From NCBI RefSeq assembly GCF_028858725.1, contig NC_084760.1, positions 60,847,367 to 60,911,366 of the forward strand: a stretch of DNA of 64,000 bases, in the 5' to 3' direction. Of this stretch, positions 10,111-21,560 are shown in pieces. How positions within the stretch are numbered: the first letter of the stretch is position 1; each line of letters starts with the position of its first letter. The notes beneath the pieces were generated by a model. That model worked only from the letters and a program-made list of their open reading frames with translations. It was not told the DNA's origin and made no database searches. A program made the position numbers and the translations under genes. The stretch comes from Colius striatus. Taxonomy: Eukaryota > Chordata > Aves > Coliiformes > Coliidae.

Positions 10111-13100
10111 TGCTGTACTCTCCTAATAGTTTTAAAGGGGAGCACTGCTTAATTTCACTTTTTTACAGCTTTATCTCCATCCCGCACCATTAAAAGCCTA
10201 CCTCCTCGTGTGGCCTAACCACAGACAACTTCCCTCTCATGGGGCTTCTCCAGTTGAGGCACAGCCTCAATAGACACCCAGGCTGCCCTGGCTTTATTGC
10301 TCAAGGTATCACATTGAACAGTCAGAGCTCTTGCTGAAGACTGGACAACTCTGGTAAGCGCAGCATCGAGAAGTGCTGATCTTTTTGCCCCAGCTGCTGG
10401 GAAATTCAGTGGGAAATGCTGTTCCCTTAAAAAGAGACAGATTAGAACCCTCTGACCTTAAACAAGGTGCAAATTACTTAATACAGTGAACGCACAAATA
10501 CCATTTTAACCACTGAAGTTACCCACTGAACTGAAATTAACTGTTGGATTTAACCACTCAAAATCTTGACTTGGTTCCATACTAACTAATGCTTGCATGA
10601 GACTCATGGGAAGGTGCTGTTTTCCTTCAAGAATGCAGAAATTGATAGGCATCTGAGATATGCATAAAATTAAGTTAAATTCTGAATATTGTCACACGTG
10701 CTTCTTTGTCCTACTGCTTTTGCAACACTTGCTAACTGCACTCAGCATCCTTCCCACCCTTTTGAGTTAGCCATGTTCGGTGCTGATTTGCCACCTGAAA
10801 CACAGCACGGAGACAGAGAAAGGAGAAATGCAATAGTCCACTGTGAAACGTGAGGAACACAGCAATAACCATGTGCCAAAAGTCCCAAAGTAAGCAGAAC
10901 GGTGAGAGGAAGCTGTAGACAACTGTTATTTCTTGTCCTGCTATTCACTGTATCTAGCAGTCCAGATTGCAAGCCTTCTGGGGACTAAACTACTCCTCAA
11001 CCATCCTCTACCTTCCTCAATCCTCGCCCTATGGAACAGTTCAGCAATAAAATGGCAAAAAGCAACAAGCAACGAACCCAAGCAGCCAAAGATACACGGA
11101 AAGGTAAATAATAGCTTTAAGCTGACTGTGAAACAATTAGTGTATTGATCTCCATTTTGAAGACAAGAAACGTGTTTACCGTTGGCAGTTATGTGTCTGG
11201 GAACCCTTGGTCCACTGACTTCTTTTGTAAAGGCATAGCCCGGATAGTAGCGGCTGTGGGCTGTGGGCTGTGGGCTTCAAGTTTTGTAGATTAAGAGTCC
11301 TACCACATATCTCAGGAGAACGAATGAAATCATTCTTCCCCACTGCTGAGTGTGATTTTACGGAAAAATATTTGCAAACAGAAAATGTGTGTTTAGTCTG
11401 ACTGAAGCAATTTGTGATTTTGAAAGGAACTCAGAAATGTCATAAGAGAAAACAAGGAACCAGTTTAAATATTGAAGAAAATTCTTTTGAAGAAAATAAT
11501 TTTTTTCTTGCTTGCTTTTCTGAATTATAATTTTAATATTTACTGAAATATACCCCTTCTCCATGGGGAGACAAAGCTGACTTGATTTATCTTTCTGTAT
11601 CTACATGGACGTAGATGCAGCTGTGTGAGTGTCTGTATACATTCCCTCCTAATAATGTTTGAACTCATTGCCTGATTTCAACTGAATTTGACAGAGGTCT
11701 CAAAGATAACTAAATTGCTATAATTTTTAACTTTTTGTGTGTGTGTCTGAAAACAGGCAGCTGAGTAAAGAATTAAATCTTTAAATTCTGCAGCTGAAGG
11801 AGAGAATTTGGTATAAACTCAACCCTTATCAGATACTAGAGCACACAGAGCAGAGTGCCTGCTGTAGATGAAGCTTTACACACAGCTTCAGTCACAGGAT
11901 ACAAGTTCATAGAAATCCTGCTCATGGACCTACGTGTTTTAAGATAACTCGCTAAAAATAATTTGGTCACATCTGATTTTAATACTGTTATTCTTTTTTG
12001 TTTTCCTTTCTGGTTTGTTTTTTTGGGTTGGTTTTTTTTTTTTGAAGGAATCACAGTTCCACCCAGCTACTTCACAACCATTTTTCAGTTCAGTGACTAG
12101 AGAAATCCTTTACTTGGAGAGCCACACTCTGTGTTCTGGCTACTGGGTTTGGTGCTCACATTGTAGTGCCCAGCAGCAGTTCTCACCATCTGTAAGGTCT
12201 TTAGGAGAAAGCATTTTTCCACCCTTTACAGAAAATTTATTTTAGCCTTCTCTTACCCTGTCATTGGGATGGAAAACTGCCAGCCTGAAACATCAGCATA
12301 GCAAGAAAGCCACTGTGCAGGCACCTGCACAATAGCTTGCTGACCTGTGTGCTAACTGGGGCAATGAGCCCACAGTGACGGCCATGCCCCCAAGCTGCAA
12401 GATGCACAAGGAGAACATATGCTAGACAGATTATTCTTTAAAGTTACCTCCAAGGTCAGCATTCCTAGGTCACCTGAGAAATTACAACACATAGAAAATC
12501 TGTGTGGTTTCTTCTGAAGCAGAGCTGGTTTGAATCACAGATATAACAGCAGGATTATGAGAACAGGTTTGTTTGAAGCACCGGTATTGGTAACCTCACA
12601 GTTGTGTCTGCCTGGAAAAATATGCTTCCCTGTAAATGAATCACAGGTATTTTTTCAGAAGGTGATCTTTTCTGAAACCTCCTTGTCATTGCCATTCATT
12701 ATTATTTGTAGTTTTTTGGGTTTTTTTTAAAAAAAAGACATTAGCTAATTGCAGGTGATAAATCTGTCTAAAAGAGATTCCACATATGTGGTATACAAAT
12801 AGAGGGTATACTTTGACAAAAGTGCAGGGTATTTCTGCCTGGACATCTGAATGCTATCACTCATAGTCTCCCAAAAGGGACAGGTTTTCAGAAATTTGTT
12901 TTCAATGGAATTGAAATTCATGACAGCAAACAATTGTTTTCTGTAATTTTCATGTATATAGACACTTAGGAAAGCCTCCATACTGAATTTCTCCCAACAG
13001 CCAGCAATGCAAATTATCCATCTTCATGGCTGGTCATGGCTAGTCCATGGAGCACTGACTGTTCCTGTATCAAGGTCTGCACTGACAAATGCAGACCCAC

Positions 13101-15620
13101 AGGGCAAACTCCCCTTTGTGCTCACCTTTCAGCACAAACTATCTCACGTTCTTCAGCCCAGTGTGCTTTAGGCATGCAAAGTGGCACAATCAGTAATAAC
13201 AGCTTTTTATGTCTCCAATAAAGCAAAGCTACTGGTGTGTTATAGCTTGGTGAATTTCTGCAGCCCTGAGAAAATGTCATAGGTCTGAACTAAATCTTAG
13301 GCTCTGGGAGGGATGGGGAAAAAAACACGTGTTATCTTTGCGGGGGCTGCTGCTGCTGGCAGGCTCCAAACCCAGCAAAGTTCTGCAAGTAACAGTTGAC
13401 TTCAGGCGCTGGTGTATCTGAGCTAGCTGTACACAAAACAACTTTGAGTAGGCCTAGGCACGCAGTCATCCCATTTCCCAAATGCAGCATGGACATACCC
13501 CAAGGTCACAACAGTCCTGAGATGACGCATTTTCTTGCCTTAGCGTTTTGCCCTTAAACCGAAACTTGTAAACAGAAGCACAGCTACACCGTTCTCACAG
13601 AGGGAATGGAGAGATCCAAATCTCCTTGCAAAGAAAAAAAAAAAAAACAAGATCATAATAAAAGCAGGACAATAAAACCCAATGCAAATTATTCCTTCAC
13701 TTTAAATAAAAAGAGGTAATTTTCCTTAAGCAAGGAGAAAACCTTTTACTTACATCTCACAGGCTGCTGTGTAAACTATAAGACCATATCGAACTGTAAA
13801 TATGGATTACCTACACACTCCGGTTTTCCCTCAGTTGTTTACATGCTGTTTAAGAAATAGGGATCAGAAACACTGTGGAAAAAAAAAAAAAAAAAAAGAA
13901 GAGTACAGCTACACATCCAGGAGACAAGAGGAAAGAGGGGAGAAAGGTGTAGAATACATCCTCTTCCTCTAACTACTACCTTGTGAAAGGATGGGCTAGG
14001 GAAGAGAGGAACTGTCAGCATCTCCATCATAGCCGGGTGGAGCCAGACCACCAGGGAGATGGAAACTGAGAGGTTGAGAGCTGCAGCTGCCTTCTCTGGG
14101 AGGAACATCTGCAAAGCCCTGCACGGCAGCAGCAAGGGAGGAGGAGCAGGCATAGGCAGAGTGTGTTCCCAGGGATGTGCTCACGCAGATAACCATCCTG
14201 CTGGATGGCTTCCCAGGCTGCTGCAATGGCACTTCCCTCCCCCATGAGGGATGAGGCAAAGATCGTGGTTTGCGACAAGCAATCCAAGTGTCAGTGCGGC
14301 CTTCAGAATCCTGTTTCTTGTGATGCTTTTTGATGGCTGAGCTAACCAGAAAGGGAATGATTCTTCCTCACTGGTAACCTATTGTTCTTGCATAAGGATT
14401 TTTATGTCCCTGGCACCTCAGAGTTAATGCAGAAATTAAACAGAAGATGAGTGTTACCTTGGAGCATTTCCCATCACCTCCTGACCAAATGTTATTCTAG
14501 AGGAGGTCACTATAGTTATGCAGATGGGGAGAGAGCAGCAGAGCTTCAGTGACTGGCTGAAGGTTCAGACTTAAGCTCGGTGTAGGCTTAGGGCACCAGC
14601 TCTTCTGGTGCACAAGCTGTGAGCTTTCAAGCATGCTGAAATCACCAGTGATTTTTGCTCTTTGAATTCAGTATAAAGGTAGGTGTAACAAAGTTGGAGG
14701 GAAGGATGCTCTCTCTCAGGCTGTGTATCTTTATATCAGCACTCTTGTAGATAGTGTAGATAAAACAGGCTGTGGACCATTCTCTGGCTGCAATAGCCAG
14801 TGCTGGGGCTGGGGTCACATCCATACATGCCTGCATTTTATTCCACTCACAGCAATGGATGAGAACAGTCCCCAGCACACACCATTCCCAAGTCATGTTT
14901 GGACACTTTCTGGGAGAGTTAGTGAGAGAGGCCAAAGGCATGCCAAGGACCCTGCTAACAACCAAGTGCTCCGAAAAATAAGCTTTGGCCCTGTTTTATT
15001 TATCAGTGCCAGTGCAGCCTTAGAAGCTAGAGTGATAAAGGTACTTGGTGCCTTTGTCTTACCCCAGTCTGATGCTCTTCTCACTTTTCTAAATCAACTT
15101 GTTGTCTTCTTTTATGGGCCAAATATTTTTAGTGGGGACTCTCTTTGTTATTTTTATCTCATAACTAATATATTGACTGGAGGTCACTAGAAGTGAGATG
15201 CCAAGTCCAAGAACAAACACAACATGAGATTTAAACAACATTTATATCCTAAATTAGGACACCAAAAACTCCTGCTCATTTGTTGTCCAGCTGTGCTAAG
15301 CTCTGTAGCACAGAGCCTGGTGCCAAAATTTGACAATTTTCTTCAGAGTATCTCTTTCTTGCCATTGTCAAGCAGCATCATGTTAACCATATGGCAATAT
15401 CTGGAATGGAGATAGTCCTCTAGTTAAGCCAGTGAGAAGTCTGGAAATTATCAGTAGGTGCTGTTTATGCATGCTTACTATCTTTCTGCTGGGCTAGGAA
15501 GCAAGCCGGCAGGGCAAGTGGAGGCCAGTTCCCTCAGATTGCTTGGCTACAGCTACACATAATGTGGGAGGAAGACTGCTGAGGAGCCAACATCACTGCC
15601 TTCCTCTTATCTTTTCTCCC
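10111..15620. other. TCF21-TBPL1 intergenic DNA, no gene seen
   Basis: AT-rich sequence with poly-A/T runs (12038, 13630, 13880) and a three-copy CTGTGGG tandem near 11253-11275. No recognisable coding segment, RNA gene or known mobile element. Short ORFs lack family features. Confidence 0.55.
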
Positions 15621-15622
15621 TG

Positions 15623-16112
15623 AGTCGTGGTTTAATCCCAGCACCACGCAGCCACTTGCTCACCTCTCCCATGAGAAGAATTGGGGAAAAAAAGTAAAAC
15701 TCATGGGTTGATATAAGAACAGTTTAATAACTAAATTGAAATAAAACACGATAACAAATTATTGTTATTATTGTTGTTGTAATGAAAATATCACAGAGAA
15801 ATAAAACCCAAGGAAAAAAAAATAAACAAAACCAAAGGATGAACAATGCAGTTGCTCACCACCCACTGACCAATGTCAGAGAAGCAATCCACCCATCCCA
15901 GCCAACTCCCCCCAGTTTATATACTGGGCATGATGTTCTATGGTCTGGAATATCCCTTTGGCTAGTTCTGATCAGCGGTCCTGGCCATGCTCCTTCTCAG
16001 CTCCTTGTACACCGCCAGCCCACTTTCTGACAGGGCAGAGTAAGATGCAGAAAAAGCTTTGTTGCTGTGCAAGCACTACTCAGCAATAACTAAACATCCT
16101 TGTGTTATTTTA
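15623..16112 (-). mobile_element. Avian ERV LTR fragment (minus orientation)
   Basis: Same LTR family as the element at 43376-43934, in reverse orientation. Seen on the minus strand: GATATTCCAGACCATAG, a TATA-type AGTATATAAACTGGG, the T-rich middle, 'acccatgagttttac', and the 3' end 'gggattaaaccacgact'. It starts at the equivalent of about position 88 of the full LTR, so roughly the first 87 nt are missing. No retroviral genes are next to it. Confidence 0.8.
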
Positions 16113-16116
16113 GGGG

Positions 16117-16405
16117 GCTTGTGTGGCCAGGTTTTGGTAGCAGGAGGACTAAAGTGGTGGCTGCTTTGAAAAGCTGCCAAAAGCTTCCCCTGTGTCTGAC
16201 AGGGCCAGTGCCAATCAGCTCCAGGATGGACCCACTGCTGACTAAGGCCTAGCCAATTAGCAATTGGGGTAACACCTCTGTGATTAACATGTTTGAAAAG
16301 GGGAAGGAGTTACTGTGCAGATGCTAAACTGCAGTAGAAGAAAATGAGAATGTGAGAACATCTTCACAGACACCAAAGTCAGTGATGAGGAAGAAGAGGA
16401 GGTGC
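16117..16405 (+). mobile_element. Second avian LTR fragment, different family
   Basis: Begins TGTGTGGCCAGGTTTTGGTAG and continues through 'aagcttcccctgtgtctgacagggcca' and 'gaacatcttcacagacaccaaagtcagtg'. I recognise these as an LTR family common in bird genomes. Truncated at its 3' side. It abuts the preceding LTR in opposite orientation. The family name is not certain. Confidence 0.6.
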
Positions 16406-17138
16406 ACATAAGCGCACACACTATGGAATATATACATCTTATAAAAAAATACAGCATAAATGTTTACATACTATATAGCATCTAAATTTCTCTTCTATAT
16501 TTTTACAAATGTATAAAATAATATATAAAATTATTATAAAATTCCATATTGTGGAACTGATCACAGTATCACTTACAGCAGGGAGGTAAGAGCCTAATAG
16601 TGCTGGCATGAGTTGTCATACTGTACATCTTCAGAGACACGTGAGAAGACACAATTGAGTCTACAGTGTCTCCTGACAAACTAAGCCCTGAAGTGAAGGA
16701 TTCCCTCCTGCCACAAGTTTAAGCTTATTTCCTGCTGGCTGCCAGCTTGGGAGATGTCTCATCATTAACCAGCAATACCGTTGGGTAAGGCTGACAACCA
16801 TTCTGCAAAGTGTCACTTCTATGGAATTTGTGAAATACAGGTTAACCCTAGGTACCTCCTCTTCGAACACAAATGCTTCCACACACTCTCCTGCACAGGG
16901 CCCACAGTACTTAAGATGCAGTTGTACAAAACTCTTTACCCAGACTTCACCATGGGCTACCTCACAAGGCCATCTGACTTTCTTCTTTCTCCTCTACACT
17001 TTCCCACTGTCTACACTGCACTGAAAATGAATCCTGTAAAAATGCCAAAGTCCAGATAACCAAGCACTTGATTGGTGTTTTTTTTATAGAGGCAACATCA
17101 TGAAATTACATCTTTGTTCACTTTAACTGCTGTAATTA

Positions 17139-17162
17139 CAAACAAACAAACAAACAAACAAA
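17139..17162 (+). repeat. (AAAC)n microsatellite
   Basis: About six copies of the tetranucleotide CAAA followed by an A run. Confidence 0.85.
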
Positions 17163-18135
17163 AAAAGTGCAGTGTGCTACGTGATCCTTATTTTTACTGC
17201 ACTAGGAACAATGGTCCAAAGTAGCCCACCACTCTGCAGAACTGAGCGTGGGATACAGCCTCCACACACCTTTACCCCCTCTTCAGGTCTCAAACAATAG
17301 ATTGGGAAACAAAGGCACTGAAAAATTAAATCTCATAGTAAGGAAACAACAGCATCAGGAATGGCCCCTGTGCCTTCTCTATTTGATGTCAGTATGGCAC
17401 CTGGTAAGTTAGAACAAGCAATAGCAAGAGGCAGCTGAGGGCACAGTTCCTGTGGGTGAGAAATCCTTAACATCTCAGCCGTGCTTCCTAGTGGAGGAAG
17501 GCACAGAACCAAATTAGAAATGCACAGAGGAATGGAGACCAGGAGAGGGAGAATGTAAGAAAAGGATAACCAGTTTTGTAACTACGTAGGTGTGGGTAAA
17601 ATTGCAGGCAAAACTAACAAATTAACATACCAAATTAGGTAGGCACCCAATCACCTTATTTGCATTCCATGTTAATGTGTTCTTAACTAGTTACATGTAT
17701 TTGCACATTTTGCAAATATACATTTAAAGACTGCAAATATATATTTAAAGATGCAATCTTCAGAACATGTCCAAGTCAAAATGGGAAAAGCTCAGGCTGA
17801 CAAAGCAGCCAAAACTTTGAAATGGTAAGAGTTCATCTCTTCATCAGTAAAAAAAAAAAAAAAAATAAAAGAGATCTTAATATCTGGTGATGAATGCACA
17901 TTTCTGTGGAACACCTGCTGGGATGGAAAAAGTTCTATCTTGAAAGGAGCAAGCATATGGAGACAGGCAATGGACGTGTGTTTGCTAGAAGACATTCTCT
18001 GTTGAATTTATGTATGGGTATGCTTACAAAAACAAGCTCAGTCAGAATTCAAGCAGGATCAGGGTTTATGAAGCTTTTCTTCGTAACTTGCCTATGTGAT
18101 TGCTATTCAGAAAAAACCCTAAAATCGTCATCGGT

Positions 18136-18155
18136 TTCTATATAGCTATATAGAA
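18136..18155. repeat. Perfect 20-bp palindrome
   Basis: TTCTATATAGCTATATAGAA is its own reverse complement. With a single bulged T the arms extend by GGT/ACC on the outside. It could form a short cruciform; no function known. Confidence 0.8.
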
Positions 18156-18374
18156 CCTCGAAAGAACTGTCAGGTCAGGGAGAAGATATCCTAACAGTCT
18201 ACCCCCATATTAGCAACGTCAATTGTAACGACTCGGAGCCTTTTGGCTGAAGCCCATTAAGAATTAAAACAGGCTTAAGGCACGCCATAAAAACGCTGCC
18301 GATGCCGCGCAGAGTTACTGTACTGTGGCACCGGTTGCTTTAACTTCAGGATCCCTGTTTCCAAAAGCTTGAGC

Positions 18375-18535
18375 ACCCTCAGTCACCTAGCCGTGGCGGC
18401 TCCGTTGCCATGGGAAGCCGGCGGGTGGCAGCGGAGCCGCAGCACAAACCAGGGTGTAGCCGGGCTGCTAACCGGGCAGCAAACGCGGCGCTAACGAGCA
18501 GCCCCGTCACGGACCGGCTCGCAGGTGATTTGAAG
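18375..18535. promoter_or_regulatory. Small isolated CpG-rich block with X-box-like site
   Basis: About 160 bp dense in CpG between AT-rich flanks, roughly 2 kb upstream of the TBPL1 CpG island. Contains GTTGCCATGGGAAGCC at 18404-18419, resembling an RFX X-box. May be a small promoter or enhancer; no downstream ORF of note. Confidence 0.35.
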
Positions 18536-18539
18536 CGAG

Positions 18540-19485
18540 AATCTGAAATTATTATGCCTGACAAGTGAATCTAGTGATGCATTTCAAGGATTAAATTGAA
18601 TCTAGCAGAGGAAAACATCCCAGCTCTGAAGACTTCAAACTATAAATTTCATACCGTTCCTTCTATCCTAATTAAAGCTATTCTGCTATCACTTCACATG
18701 CAGAAAGCATCTAATTACAGAACCTCAATTTCACACGTCAGTACAGGGAATACTCTGAATTACACACATATCAATATACACATATATTTTTTTTCATGCA
18801 AAGACTGATGTGTCTTTATAAACTTAAAGTCAACTTGACAACTTTATTTTATTCTTCAGTCTGGATGCTGAGTCCCTAATTATCCACCCTGCAGCCACAC
18901 TCATTTAGTCCCGTGTTCTTGAGTGAAGAAAAACAGCTCTTCCAGAAGAAAATATAAGTATAGCTGAAAGCCAGTTCATCACAGGCTGTACTCCCTACAG
19001 AGAACATAGGTGTGATTGTGCCAAATTTGGAGAAGTGTCCTGAACAGAGAGAACCAGTGCCAGTGCAGCCACCCCCACTGTGTCCTCATCTCCCCTCCCA
19101 TCTCTCCTCAAAGCATGTAACATGTGCCCACTTTGCAAAGATGAAACAAGCTGTGTACTGGAAGGGTGCAAAGCAGCAGTCTTAGTCATTTTAACATTCA
19201 AACCATACACACACATTAAAAAAAAAAAAAAAAAAAAAGGATAAGGGCCACACAGTCCCCAGGGGACTTGTGCATATTTGAGGCTTCTCAGTCACCTGCT
19301 CATATCTTTGTTTCACTTGGGGTCAGTAATCTGCTCCCACACTAAGGTACCACAGTCTACTGCTGCAGACTATCCTTTCAGTACCAAAAAACACTGCTTT
19401 AATTAAAAAAAATAATCTTTGAAGCATTTGTAAGACAAGAAGCAGTGACATCAATCCTGCCACTGTGCAACATGCTTAAATGCTT
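18540..19485. other. Intergenic DNA, no gene seen
   Basis: AT-rich non-coding sequence with a poly-A tract at about 19218-19239. Nothing else recognised. Confidence 0.5.
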
Positions 19486-19487
19486 GA

Positions 19488-20185
19488 GGGCAGGAAGGCT
19501 CTTCAGAGGGATCTGGACAGGCTAGATCAACGGTCTGAGGACCAATAGTATGAGGTCTAACAAGGCCAAGTGCTGGGTCCTGCACTTGGGCCACATCAAC
19601 CCCATGCAGTATTACAGGTTCAGGGCAGAAAGCTGTCCAGTGGAAAAGGACTTGGCATCCTGGCTTGTATCAGAAACAGTGTGGCCAGCAGGACCGCAAA
19701 TATTGTGTTCAGTTTTGAGCCCCTCACTACAAGAAAGACACTGAGGTGCTCGAGTATGTCCAGAGACAGGCAACAAAGCTGGTGAAGGGTCTGGAGCACA
19801 AGTCTTATGAGGAGAAGCTGAGAAATCTGGGGTTATTTAGCCTAGAGGAAGCTGAGAGATGTGATCACTCATCTACAACTAACTGAAAGTAGATTGTAGT
19901 AAAGTGGAAGTCCGTTTCTTCTCTCCTGTAATGAACGATTGGCCAAGAGAAAACAGCCTCAAGGTGCTCCAGGGGAGGTTTAGATTGGACATTAGGAAGA
20001 GCTTTTTCACTGAGAGGGCTGGAATAGGCTTCCCAGGGAGGTGGTGGAGTCACCATCCCTGGAGATGTGACGGTGTAGATGGGGTGCTGAGGGACATGGT
20101 TTACTGGTGCGCTTGGCAGTGTGAGGTTAGTGGTTGGACTCGAACTTAAAAGACCTTTTCCAACCACCAACGATTCTATGATTCC
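19488..20185 (+). mobile_element. CR1 LINE fragment
   Basis: 5'-truncated CR1. Seen: 'gggatctggacaggctagatcaac', 'gtgctgggtcctgcacttgggccac', the RT C-terminal peptide around 19940-20050 (LQGRFRLDIRKSFFTERA), 'ggagtcaccatccctggag', and the terminus 'ccttttccaaccaccaacgattctatgatt'. Broken by frame changes; inactive. It ends just upstream of the TBPL1 CpG island. Confidence 0.9.
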
Positions 20186-20439
20186 AGGTGTGCATTTAAC
20201 AGCAATAGTGGCAGTATAATGTTGCAGTGAGAGTCCTGACCAACGATTGCTGGCTGGATTGTCAAGATCAGCACTGATGGCTTGGTTCAGTCAGAAGGCA
20301 CACATGGAGCAGCCAGCCCTCCAGTTCCACGGCCAGAAAACAATGTCACCAGAAAAGTTCCGCGCCCGCTGCGCGGCTCTGGCAGCTCTCGGGGACTTCA
20401 GGGGCGTCTGACGACGGCCGTCGCGGCGCAGAGGAAAAT

Positions 20440-21560
20440 TTAAGACTGGCTGCCCGCGGCCTCGGGCGCTGCAACCACCTGCTGTGGCCAAGGCTACAAC
20501 ATGCGGCTGCATCAGAGAGCCCCAGCGCCCGGGAGTGAGGGCTGCCACAGCAACAGCCCGAGTCGGCCACGGTGGGGCAGCGCGGAGCCGCCCACCCACC
20601 CAGCCGCCTGCATGCGTTCCCCGCCCCGGGCGGTGCGGCCGCCCCCAGCCCGCCGCGCCTCAGCGGGCGGCAGACGAAAGCGGAAATGCGCTGCTAGCGC
20701 GGCCCCCCGTTCCTCCCCTCCCGCCGCCGTGATTTCCGGCCGCCGCTCTATCCGGCGCCGCGTCTATGCCCGCGGCGCTGGGGGATGTTTATTGTCGCGG
20801 GGAGTCGGCGCAGGACCCGGAAGGCCGCCGGGCGCCAGCGGCGGGGCGCCTAGGAACCGGCACCCCCGCCCTGACCCGCCCCGACCGCCCGCCCGCACGG
20901 TAACGGCTGCTGCCGGCCGACGGGCCGCGCTCCTCCTCCCTCCTCGGCGCCGCCTCGAGAGGCCGCGGCTCGGCGGGACCCGCAGCTCCTGCCTGGGGGC
21001 ACGCGGCCCCGCCGCCCCCGCGCTCCCCTCGTCCCTTCCTTCCCACCCTTCTCGCCCCGCTCCCCTCGTCCCTTCCCGGTTGCGGTGAAGGAAGCGGCGC
21101 GGGCCCACCCCCCGCCTCGCTGGGGCTCGGCCGTTACTCCCGCCGCCGCGGTGCCGTTACTCCCCCCGGGGACGGCGGGCGGGCGGTGCGCGGCTGCGGC
21201 CACCGTGTCAGGGAGGTTCCCCGTGCAGAGCATCCTCCAAACGGCCGGTTCCCCGGCAACCGGCGGAACGAGTCAACGAACCCTCGAAATAACGTGCCCG
21301 GCCCCAGGGGCTTTATAACGCCCCCCGCGGCCGGCATCGCTGCAAGTAACGAAGAACCGGGTGCCCAACGCCCGAGCCTGGCGTGGCTTAGGCCGCCTTC
21401 GCCTGCGCTTTGTCTCTGCCGGACTAGCCAGGGAAGTTTTCGGCTGGGGTTGAAGGAGAGAAGACAAAAAAAAAACCAATCGTTTGTGCACCCGAGTGTT
21501 GTGACAGTGGCACGCGTAGGGCTTCGAGGCAGAGTCCCAGCAAGGCGACTAGGGTGAGCA
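20440..21560 (+). promoter_or_regulatory. TBPL1: TBPL1 CpG island promoter and probable non-coding exon 1
   Basis: Very high GC and CpG density from about 20440 to 21400, tapering to 21560, in an otherwise AT-rich region. No TATA box. An ETS-type TTCCGG (20734-20739) and an NRF1-like GCATGCG near 20611 fit a housekeeping promoter. A consensus donor AGG|GTGAGC near 21551-21558 could end a non-coding first exon that splices to 27136. That exon is inferred. Long ORFs in both strands here are compositional. Confidence 0.65.

Larger units (their letters stand above)
16406..18370. other. Intergenic DNA, no gene seen
   Basis: Very AT-rich at 16430-16560, with an (AAAC)n run at 17139-17162 and a poly-A at 17850. 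A perfect 20-bp palindrome at 18136-18155 is listed separately. No gene supported. Confidence 0.55.

Noticed and set aside
20501-21088. 195-codon ORF in the TBPL1 CpG island
   Set aside because: Low-complexity Arg/Pro/Ala translation of a CpG island; no family resemblance.
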